Assembly: GCA_900553245.1 (NCBI GenBank)
Contig: USCP01000115.1
Coordinates: 1-6,279 of the forward strand
Origin: an uncultured Peptococcaceae bacterium
GTDB lineage: Bacteria; Bacillota; Peptococcia; Peptococcales; Peptococcaceae
Length of the DNA: 6,279 bases
Direction: 5' to 3'
The position numbers and the translations under genes were made by a program. Below the pieces are notes generated by a model. That model was not told where the DNA came from, ran no database searches, and saw only the letters and a list, made by a program, of their open reading frames with translations. Position 1 is the stretch's first letter. Every line of letters starts with the position of its first letter. Below, one piece after another: positions 1-5,308 of the stretch.

Positions 1-619
1 TACGACCCGCATCCACACGCACCATGCCAAGGTTTGGTTCAATGGTGGTAAAGTGATAGTTTGCGATTTTTGGCTTCGCAGCACTGATACGGCTAATAAT
101 GGTGGATTTCCCAACATTCGGGAAGCCAACCAAGCCCACATCCGCTAAGAGCTTGAGCTCCAAGGTAATCCAGCGTTCTTCCCCTTGCTCGCCGTTTTCC
201 GCATACGCAGGCGCACGGTGGGTAGAGCTCACAAAACGCGCATTCCCACGCCCTCCGCGGCCACCCTTGGCAACCACAATTTCCTGGCCGTGGGCACGCA
301 AATCACCCATGAGCTTACCGGAATCGGCTTCACGCACCACGGTGCCTACCGGCACGCGCAAGATAATATCATCGGCGCCACGACCGTGCTGCTTAGCACC
401 GGAGCCGTGGTCCCCACGCTTGCCCTTATAGTGGGTCTGATAACGGAAGTCGATGAGGGTACGCAAGCCTTCGTCGGCACGTAAGATAATAGAACCACCC
501 TTGCCACCGTCACCGCCGGCAGGGCCGCCCTTTGGCACATACTTTTCACGGCGAAAAGCAACCACGCCATTGCCACCGTCACCGGCTTTGACGTTTACTT
601 TTGCATAATCATAAAACAT
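1..619 (-). CDS. obg: GTPase Obg (ObgE/CgtA), N-terminal half, truncated by the window edge
   Basis: Obg is a GTP-binding protein that associates with the 50S ribosomal subunit in late assembly and links it to stress and growth control. I translated 206 codons here; full-length Obg proteins are usually about 420-430 residues, so the G-domain remainder and any C-terminal domain lie outside. Residues 1-158 form the glycine-rich Obg fold, with KAGDGGNG (11-18), FRREKYVPKGGP (22-33) and GGRGGRGNARF (119-129). The G domain starts near 159, with the G1/P-loop GFPNVGKST (165-173) and the switch-I region FTT (190-192), followed by EPNLGMV. The ATG at 617-619 has AAGGAGG six bases upstream (626-632). 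It overlaps the end of the mutS-like gene by 11 nt in another frame, which implies translational coupling. The family call is essentially certain. Confidence 0.97.
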   Translation of the reverse strand, partial: MFYDYAKVNVKAGDGGNGVVAFRREKYVPKGGPAGGDGGKGGSIILRADEGLRTLIDFRYQTHYKGKRGDHGSGAKQHGRGADDIILRVPVGTVVREADSGKLMGDLRAHGQEIVVAKGGRGGRGNARFVSSTHRAPAYAENGEQGEERWITLELKLLADVGLVGFPNVGKSTIISRISAAKPKIANYHFTTIEPNLGMVRVDAGR

Positions 620-2438
620 TGGCTTCCTCCTTTTCGTCAGTCACATCGTCTGCATCCAAAAGCCCTGCAATACGCATCAAATGTTTGGCATTGGTGGTCA
701 TGCAACGGCCTGGACGAATTTTATAATCAAAGGCAATGGTATCGCCTTCATAATGTTCTTCAAAGTGATAATTTTTACCGTGGATGTCATCGCTATCTGC
801 AAGGGCACAAAGCTCGAAATCATGGGTGGTCACGACCGTCATCATCCATGGATGGGTGAGTTTGCGAATGGCCGCTTGTGCACCGATAATACGGTCGGCA
901 GAGTTGGTGCCCTTAAAGATTTCATCCACCAATACAAGCATTGGCACCTCTTTTTCGGCAAATTGCACCATGCCCTTAATACGCAAAATTTCACCATAGA
1001 AGGAACTAATCCCTTCACTCACATCATCACGTACACGCATAGAGGTGAAGATGCGCATCGGCGTAATGCGAAATGCCTTCGCACACACCGTCCCACCCGC
1101 ATAGGCTAGCACCGCATTCAAAGCGATGGTGCGCATGAAGGTGGATTTCCCACTCATGTTACTACCGGTGATAATGACCGTATCCGCCCCTTGGCGATAA
1201 TCGTTACCGATGACGGTGCGAGGATCCAACAAAGGATGCTTACCGTCTGCCATTTCAATAAACGGTGATGACTGGTCGGCAATCTCCGGCACAGTGGTTT
1301 CATCGGGACGCACACGAGAAATCGTCCCTAAGGAATACAAGGCTTCCACTTCACCAAGCCAGTCCATCCAAGTTTCAAAGGATTTGCCGTAGCGCTTGCG
1401 CCAACGGTCAAGGGCAAGGCAACAATTGAAATCCCACGCCAAAAAGCCCACCAACGGCCAGTAAAACAAGAAATTCTCGCGTAAATGCCACGCATTGACA
1501 ATGCGATTCAAAGCGCGAATTCCGTCACCGGCATTTGCAAGCTGACGCTGCATTTCAACAAGATAGTCACTCTTAAAATCCGGCTTCAGCAGCACATTGA
1601 TACGTTCTTCCACACGGTCGAGTTTTTTCGCCAGGACCATGACACTATCTTTTTCAACCTGAATACTTCCGGAAAGCATTAGCGCTGCAAACAGCTGCAA
1701 CACAAAGGCATAAGCCACTGTCATCCAAGAACCGATGCCCTGCAGCGCACCAAGGGCAGAAAAAAGCGTCAACAACGGCAAGCCGTAAGCCAGCAGTTTC
1801 AGCTGACCGATAGCACGATTGCCTTTGCCTGTCGCATAAGCACGCATACGGGCCTCTGCGGCGCGTTCATCTTCTTCCAATCGGCGGTTCTTTTGAAAGC
1901 CCAAGGCTTCAAAATCGATGGCCAAATCGTCATCCTTTAAAAGCTCCAATACGGAGGCTTGACGTGCTTCAATCAACTTTAAATTAGGCCTTGTCAGCAA
2001 GCGCATGAGGGCATCGCGTCCACTGATGGTATGGGCTACGGAAAGGTATTGATAAAGCGAATCCGGTCCAAAAAGGTCCAAATCACTGCTTATGTAATCC
2101 TCTTTTTTCACATAGCTTGCGCCATCATCGGCAAAGTTGTGCCACTCGCCCTTAGTACGGGCATCATAACGCTCCAACACCAGCAAACGATTCTGCACCA
2201 ATTCAATCAAGCGCTGTTGCCGATTAAAGCGATAGACATAATAGCAAAACAACGCCAAAGCGCCACCTGCAAGGACAAAGCCCAGTGGAAAATCGTTTTT
2301 AAAGCCAAAGACCATCCCCACAAGTACCAAAAATGCGCTCACCAGACGCAAGTTACTCCACATCATTAAACGCTTTTTTTCGTTTTTGAGACGCGCTTCA
2401 TTTTCAGCCAACTTGCTATGAATCTCATTTTGCTTCAT
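609..2438 (-). CDS. Membrane-associated MutS-like ATPase (MutS family, no mismatch-recognition domain)
   Basis: This 609-residue protein carries a MutS-type ABC ATPase at its C-terminus: Walker A GSNMSGKST (about 425-433), Walker B VLVDE (502-506) followed by FKGTNSAD, a TTHD switch (537-540), and the closing motif YKIRPGRCMTTNAKH (572 on). An upstream stretch with DLFGPDSLYQYL and T-SGRDALMRLL (about 120-147) resembles the MutS core/lever domain. The mismatch-binding domain with its Phe-X-Glu motif is absent. Instead there are hydrophobic, probably membrane-spanning segments at about 31-71 (two), 219-258 (two) and possibly 321-342. Its role is unknown; ordinary mismatch repair is unlikely. 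I chose the ATG at 2436-2438 because it has AAGGA upstream. An in-frame TTG at 2465 would add nine residues but lies in the terminator U-tract. The gene sits between rpmA and obg and overlaps obg by 11 nt. Confidence 0.88.
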   Translation of the reverse strand: MKQNEIHSKLAENEARLKNEKKRLMMWSNLRLVSAFLVLVGMVFGFKNDFPLGFVLAGGALALFCYYVYRFNRQQRLIELVQNRLLVLERYDARTKGEWHNFADDGASYVKKEDYISSDLDLFGPDSLYQYLSVAHTISGRDALMRLLTRPNLKLIEARQASVLELLKDDDLAIDFEALGFQKNRRLEEDERAAEARMRAYATGKGNRAIGQLKLLAYGLPLLTLFSALGALQGIGSWMTVAYAFVLQLFAALMLSGSIQVEKDSVMVLAKKLDRVEERINVLLKPDFKSDYLVEMQRQLANAGDGIRALNRIVNAWHLRENFLFYWPLVGFLAWDFNCCLALDRWRKRYGKSFETWMDWLGEVEALYSLGTISRVRPDETTVPEIADQSSPFIEMADGKHPLLDPRTVIGNDYRQGADTVIITGSNMSGKSTFMRTIALNAVLAYAGGTVCAKAFRITPMRIFTSMRVRDDVSEGISSFYGEILRIKGMVQFAEKEVPMLVLVDEIFKGTNSADRIIGAQAAIRKLTHPWMMTVVTTHDFELCALADSDDIHGKNYHFEEHYEGDTIAFDYKIRPGRCMTTNAKHLMRIAGLLDADDVTDEKEEANVL

Positions 2439-2461
2439 GAGTCTCTCTTCCTTAAAATATA

Positions 2462-2491
2462 ACAAAAAAGGGATGACCTAGCGGTCATCCC
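2462..2491 (-). terminator. Intrinsic terminator after rpmA
   Basis: On the minus strand GGGATGACC (2491-2483) and GGTCATCCC (2478-2470) form a perfect 9-bp stem with a 4-nt GCTA loop, followed at once by six T (2469-2464). It begins about 10 nt after the rpmA stop codon and ends the L21/L27 operon. The next gene starts only about 25 nt later, so any transcription of mutS-like and obg from the rplU promoter must read through it. Confidence 0.93.
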
Positions 2492-2501
2492 CCTATTAAT
2501 C

Positions 2502-2783
2502 TTACTCAGCAGCATAAACGCTGACTTGGGTCTTGTTTTTACCCTTGTGTTCGTAACGAACAACACCATCGATCATTGCGAACAAGGTATCGTCGCCGCC
2601 CTTGCCAACATTTGCACCTGGATGGATCTTGGTGCCTCTTTGACGATAAAGAATGTTGCCAGCCTTAACGCTTTGGCCGTCACCCTTCTTAGCACCGAGA
2701 CGCTTGGAGTGGGAATCACGACCGTTCTTGGTACTACCTACCCCTTTTTTAGATGCGAATAATTGTAAATCTAATGTGAACAT
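2502..2783 (-). CDS. rpmA: 50S ribosomal protein L27 (precursor with cleavable N-terminus)
   Basis: L27 is a 50S protein whose N-terminus reaches towards the peptidyl-transferase centre. The 93-residue sequence has the family core: ASKKG (10-14), STKNGRDSHSKRLG, then RQRGTKIHPGANVGKGGDDTLFA. It carries a nine-residue N-terminal extension, MFTLDLQLF. In Firmicutes this type of extension is removed by the protease Prp between Phe9 and Ala10, exposing the functional N-terminus; here prp is the gene directly upstream. The ATG at 2781-2783 has a strong GGAGG site that abuts the TGA stop of prp, with 12 nt between the two reading frames, which favours coupled translation. A perfect terminator follows. 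The identification is secure; cleavage is inferred from the family. Confidence 0.98.
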   Translation of the reverse strand: MFTLDLQLFASKKGVGSTKNGRDSHSKRLGAKKGDGQSVKAGNILYRQRGTKIHPGANVGKGGDDTLFAMIDGVVRYEHKGKNKTQVSVYAAE

Positions 2784-2795
2784 CTGTCCACCTCC

Positions 2796-3125
2796 TCAAA
2801 CAAGAACACTGTTTGCTTTGATAAATTTCGGATATGTCTGTGTCAACGAATTGACACCGACTTCTAAGGTCTTTAGCACTGCTTGTGCAACGAGTGCCTC
2901 GGTGGCATCGTCAATCGGCGCTAAATCAAGCTTAAAATAACCTTCGTTCATTTCAGCTTCGTAGTGAACTCGTTGCACATCCAAACTGTTTTCAGTCACA
3001 ATTGCAAGGGTTGAAGCCGCTGCACAAACCAAATCCTGACCGTATGGTGCAGAATCCGCATGACCGCTCATTTCATAGCCGATCAATTGATTGTTTGTGT
3101 CATATTTCAGCGTAACACGAATCAT
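2796..3125 (-). CDS. prp: Ribosomal-processing cysteine protease Prp (YsxB family)
   Basis: Prp is a small cysteine protease that trims the N-terminal extension of ribosomal protein L27 in Firmicutes and related bacteria. The 109-residue length fits the family. The catalytic pair is visible at the expected positions: His22 in SGHAD and Cys34 in GQDLVCAAAS, joined by the Gly-rich/Asp loop (AxxG-D) that precedes the cysteine. The ATG at 3123-3125 shares its A with the TAA stop of rplU (TAATG), so ribosomes finishing L21 probably restart here. Its stop codon overlaps the rpmA ribosome-binding region. The position between rplU and rpmA is the conserved one for this family and supports the assignment (older name ysxB). 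Confidence 0.95.
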   Translation of the reverse strand: MIRVTLKYDTNNQLIGYEMSGHADSAPYGQDLVCAAASTLAIVTENSLDVQRVHYEAEMNEGYFKLDLAPIDDATEALVAQAVLKTLEVGVNSLTQTYPKFIKANSVLV

Positions 3126-3436
3126 TAGCCAATGATTTGTTCAACAGTTACGCGGGTGTAAGGCTGACGATGGCCTTTTTTACGACGGTAGTTCTTTTTA
3201 GGCTTATACTTGAAAACGGTAATCTTAGGACCTTTGCCGTTTTCTACGACCTTGAGGTTAACCTTTGCGCCTTCAACATAAGGCTTGCCGGTAACAACTT
3301 GACCGTCCTTGTTGAGCATCAATACAGCGTCGATTTCAACGGTTTCGCCAGCTTCAGCGTGGAGAAGTTCCACGTCGAGAGTCAACCCTTCTTCAACCTT
3401 GTATTGCTTACCACCAGTTTCGATAATAGCGTACAT
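3125..3436 (-). CDS. rplU: 50S ribosomal protein L21
   Basis: L21 binds 23S rRNA as an early-assembling 50S protein. The 103-residue sequence has the standard L21 length and motifs: the N-terminal MYAIIETGGKQYKVEEG, a central segment with GKPYVEGAKV, and the basic C-terminal signature KYKPKKNYRRKKGHRQPYT (about 77-95). The ATG at 3434-3436 is preceded by GGGAGGT (3454-3448) at about ten bases. The gene is first in the rplU-prp-rpmA operon and is expressed from a near-consensus promoter about 115 bp upstream through a structured leader in which the Shine-Dalgarno can be paired. It overlaps prp by one base. Confidence 0.98.
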   Translation of the reverse strand: MYAIIETGGKQYKVEEGLTLDVELLHAEAGETVEIDAVLMLNKDGQVVTGKPYVEGAKVNLKVVENGKGPKITVFKYKPKKNYRRKKGHRQPYTRVTVEQIIG

Positions 3437-3546
3437 TATTTAAATACACCTCCCTGAGAATACTCGCTGCAAACCAGGTGACAACTGAATGTCTTCTTAA
3501 AACCCGAAGCATGCGGTTTCGATCTGGGAAAAATACCCACATCCGA
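3437..3546 (-). promoter_or_regulatory. rplU 5' leader, candidate L21 autoregulatory leader
   Basis: About 110 nt separate the predicted transcription start (near 3546) from the rplU ATG. On the minus strand I see TGGG/CCCA (3539-3536 with 3528-3525), AAACC/GGTTT (3519-3515 with 3504-3500), and CACCT (3480-3476) that can pair with AGGTG (3451-3447), the latter overlapping the rplU Shine-Dalgarno. A small GAG-TATT-CTC hairpin lies in the loop of that last pairing. The arrangement suggests translational control, as expected for L21 leader RNAs of Firmicutes, which precede rplU operons. I recognise it by position and structure, not by a covariance-model match. Confidence 0.55.
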
Positions 3547-3552
3547 ATATTT

Positions 3553-3581
3553 ATTATACAGATGCAAGAACCTCCCGTCAA
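3553..3581 (-). promoter_or_regulatory. Near-consensus vegetative sigma factor promoter for the rplU operon
   Basis: On the minus strand TTGACG (3581-3576) and TATAAT (3558-3553) are separated by exactly 17 bases. The -35 differs from TTGACA in one position and the -10 is perfect. The start would fall near 3546. The -35 box is inside the 3' arm of the hairpin that ends the upstream TIR-like gene. Strength suits a ribosomal-protein operon. Confidence 0.9.
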
Positions 3582-3607
3582 GGCTAAGTTTGCCTGAACG
3601 GGAGGTT
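3566..3607 (-). terminator. Hairpin at the end of the TIR-like gene (weak minus-strand terminator)
   Basis: AACCTCCCGT (3607-3598) pairs with ACGGGAGGTT (3578-3569), a 10-bp stem. An inner AGGC/GCCT pairing closes the loop, with small bulges. The sequence after it on the minus strand is only TTCTTGC, a poor U-tract, whereas on the plus strand it is followed by TTTTTT. It starts 13 nt after the TIR-like stop codon, so it most likely terminates that gene, perhaps incompletely. Confidence 0.65.
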
Positions 3608-3620
3608 TTTTCAGCATTTT

Positions 3621-4238
3621 TTATAACATTTTCGCAATCAAGTTCACACGTTCGTCAGCGCTCACACTGAATGGCACTTGACCGGCTTCTTGGTCCTTGA
3701 GTACGTCCAAAATCACTTCGCACAAATCATATTTGGTTTCTACACGGTCCACACGATTGTTGTATTTTTCTCTGTATTTTGCCATACGTTCCGCTTCGGC
3801 TTGGCTGAGCTTTTCATCTCTAAACATACTAAAGAGCTTACCGTTGACATATTTTTCAATGTCGAGGCCTTCTACTTCGTCGAGGTCTACCACAACCACC
3901 GGAAGGGCAGGGCGTTCGTCGGTCACCTTGTGGCTGCGGGTATACGCCACTTCCTTAGCGCTTTGTGCGGAAGTCATAGACTCTTCACTCATGTATAAAA
4001 GCATCCCTTTGCAATTAAGGTCAGCAATAGCGCCAAAAATGGTGCTATTGTAGCCGTCGCCGGTCATGTTGCTGTCCACGTCAATCCAAAGGTTTTTGCC
4101 GGCATTTTGAAGTGCAATCACATCGTTATAAACAGCTTCACCGTTACGGGTGGAGTAGCTTACATAGATATATGGTTCGTTGCGGTCACATGCTTTGATT
4201 TGAGCCGCCAATGCTTGAATAGTTTCTTTGTTTGCCAC
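3621..4238 (-). CDS. Stand-alone TIR-domain-like protein
   Basis: The 205-residue soluble protein has a pattern I read as a bacterial TIR domain. Residues 22-29, PYIYVSYS, match the first beta strand (usual form FISYS). Next come a helix with YNDVIALQNAG (37-47) and strand KNLWIDVD (48-55), then the BB-loop-like NMTGDGYNSTIFGAI (57-71), strand KGMLLYMSEES (77-87) and SAKEVAYTRS (93-102). Glu96 falls where TIR NADases carry the catalytic glutamate. ALPVVVVDLD (111-120) fits a later strand. Residues 136-205 are helical and charged, of no family I recognise. Bacterial TIR domains often hydrolyse NAD+ or make signalling nucleotides, many in anti-phage defence, but no partner effector gene is adjacent. 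The GTG start (4236-4238) has AGAGGA about ten bases upstream; the nearby ATG is out of frame. The function remains undetermined. Confidence 0.75.
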   Translation of the reverse strand: MANKETIQALAAQIKACDRNEPYIYVSYSTRNGEAVYNDVIALQNAGKNLWIDVDSNMTGDGYNSTIFGAIADLNCKGMLLYMSEESMTSAQSAKEVAYTRSHKVTDERPALPVVVVDLDEVEGLDIEKYVNGKLFSMFRDEKLSQAEAERMAKYREKYNNRVDRVETKYDLCEVILDVLKDQEAGQVPFSVSADERVNLIAKML

Positions 4239-4255
4239 TGTTTAATCATCCTCTC

Positions 4256-4270
4256 GTTCGTATTTCGAAC
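4256..4270 (-). repeat. Short perfect dyad upstream of the TIR-like gene
   Basis: GTTCG-AAATA-CGAAC on the minus strand (4270-4256) is a perfect 5-bp inverted repeat with a 5-nt spacer. It lies downstream of the -10 box and just before the ribosome-binding site. It could be a repressor operator or a small hairpin in the transcript. Confidence 0.5.
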
Positions 4271-4283
4271 AGTTATAGTCGTG

Positions 4284-4292
4284 ATTATAGCA
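4284..4292 (-). promoter_or_regulatory. Extended -10 promoter for the TIR-like gene
   Basis: On the minus strand TGC-TATAAT (4292-4284) gives a perfect -10 with an extended TGN element. The position expected for -35 (around 4307-4312) is a T-run and matches TTGACA poorly, so the extended -10 would have to carry recognition. The predicted start near 4277 leaves a leader of about 40 nt before the GTG codon, with the dyad inside it. Confidence 0.7.
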
Positions 4293-4413
4293 CATAAACG
4301 CTACTAAAAAAAGTATCCTACTTTATCTTGATAACTTCTTCACATCCTTCCTTCTAGTTTCCCCCTTTCACCGAAAGGCACGCCATCACCGTCTGCAGCC
4401 ATCGCATCGCCAA

Positions 4414-4437
4414 CAAAAAAGCCGCCCTAGGGCGGCT
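4414..4437 (-). terminator. Intrinsic terminator after proC
   Basis: AGCCGCC (4437-4431) and GGCGGCT (4426-4420) form a GC-rich 7-bp stem around a CTAG loop, followed by TTTTTT (4420-4415, overlapping the last stem base) and G. It lies 16 nt after the proC stop codon and closes the hydrolase-proC unit. Confidence 0.92.
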
Positions 4438-4453
4438 GTCACAAATGATGCTA

Positions 4454-5296
4454 TTATTTTTGAAGATCTTCTGTGGCTTTTGCTTCCATCGCCAAAAACT
4501 TCTCACTGGAGCGGTCCATGGCGGTCATGATGGCACCTTTAAAGCCACTCGCTTCTAAAGCAGCCACACCGGCAATGGTGGTGCCTCCGGCAGAGCACAC
4601 CGCATCACGCAACACCGCCGGATGGTCGCCGGTTACAAGAACCATAGCCGCCGCACCAAAAACGGATTGGGCAGCGAAGGTATAGGCGTCCTTCGCCGGG
4701 ATGCCGAGCTTAATGGCCCCTTCTGCCATCCCTTCGATGACCATATAAACAAAGGCCGGAGAAGAACCACTTACAGAACCAACGGCGTGCATGGCATCTT
4801 CACGTACCACTGCCACCTTGCCAAAGCTTTCAAAGAAGCTCTGCACAAGGGCGCGTTCCTCTGCAGTCATATTATCGGAGAAGCAAAGTCCCGCCATTCC
4901 TTCACCAATTTGTGCCGGCGTGTTTGGCATGGCACGCGCTATGCGCACCCCTTCATTCTGTACCAACGCTGCAATAGAGGCAATGCTATACGCCGGTGCA
5001 ATCGCAAGAACGATTTGCCCTTCACTAAGAACGTCACGAATATCCGCGAGAACGTCCCCATAAATATTAGGCTTTACAGCAAGCACGATAATCTCGGCAT
5101 TTGCCGCTAAATCACGATTGCTTTCAGCCACTGCCACACCGTATTGCGCCGCCAAAGCATCCATCGTTTCCTTGCGATGAGTGTGCACCACCACCTTGTC
5201 CGCGCTGGTCCATGCCTTATTCAAAGCGCCTGCCATCATGGCACGGCCCATATTGCCGCAACCGATAAATCCAAGTTGATATTTTTTCATGCCCAT
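4454..5296 (-). CDS. proC: Pyrroline-5-carboxylate reductase
   Basis: ProC reduces 1-pyrroline-5-carboxylate to L-proline with NAD(P)H, the last step of proline synthesis, in the cytosol. The 280-residue protein has the N-terminal Rossmann motif GFIGCGNMG (9-17), VKP (74-76), RAMPNTPA (121-128) and the C-terminal dimer-domain signature DAVCSAGGTTIAGVAALEASGF (split here as 231-240 and 241-252). The usual SPGGTT is SAGGTT, a mild change that should not abolish function. Two starts are possible: ATG at 5296 (AAAGGA about eight bases upstream) and ATG at 5290 (AAGGA six bases upstream, giving MKKYQLGFIG). The second gives the more typical N-terminus and I cannot separate them. It follows the hydrolase by 12 nt and ends at a strong terminator. 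proA and proB are not in the window. Confidence 0.97.
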   Translation of the reverse strand: MGMKKYQLGFIGCGNMGRAMMAGALNKAWTSADKVVVHTHRKETMDALAAQYGVAVAESNRDLAANAEIIVLAVKPNIYGDVLADIRDVLSEGQIVLAIAPAYSIASIAALVQNEGVRIARAMPNTPAQIGEGMAGLCFSDNMTAEERALVQSFFESFGKVAVVREDAMHAVGSVSGSSPAFVYMVIEGMAEGAIKLGIPAKDAYTFAAQSVFGAAAMVLVTGDHPAVLRDAVCSAGGTTIAGVAALEASGFKGAIMTAMDRSSEKFLAMEAKATEDLQK

Positions 5297-5308
5297 TCCT
5301 TCTTTCCT

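Noticed and set aside
681..1109. A long plus-strand reading frame opposite the mutS-like gene.
   Set aside because: It is antisense to conserved MutS ATPase motifs, has no Shine-Dalgarno and its translation resembles no known protein.
2439..2465. A TTG start at 2465 for the mutS-like gene, adding nine residues.
   Set aside because: The codon sits within the U-tract of the rpmA terminator and has no ribosome-binding site. The ATG at 2438 has AAGGA at a reasonable distance.
3569..3607. The hairpin as a terminator for plus-strand transcription, because its T-run is better on that strand.
   Set aside because: No plus-strand gene leads into it. Its position right after the TIR-like stop codon points to minus-strand use, although it might work in both directions.
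4256..4270. The dyad upstream of the TIR-like gene as a LexA/SOS box.
   Set aside because: The Firmicutes SOS box is CGAAC-N4-GTTCG. Here the half-sites are in the opposite order (GTTCG then CGAAC) with a spacer of five.
4340..4402. A 20-codon minus-strand reading frame starting ATG-GCT-GCA-GAC between proC and the TIR-like gene.
   Set aside because: It has no Shine-Dalgarno, begins about 12 nt after a terminator U-tract and shows no recognisable motif. Chance is the simplest explanation.
4622..5110. A 162-codon plus-strand reading frame opposite proC.
   Set aside because: It mirrors the conserved proC coding sequence and has no initiation signal or recognisable domain.
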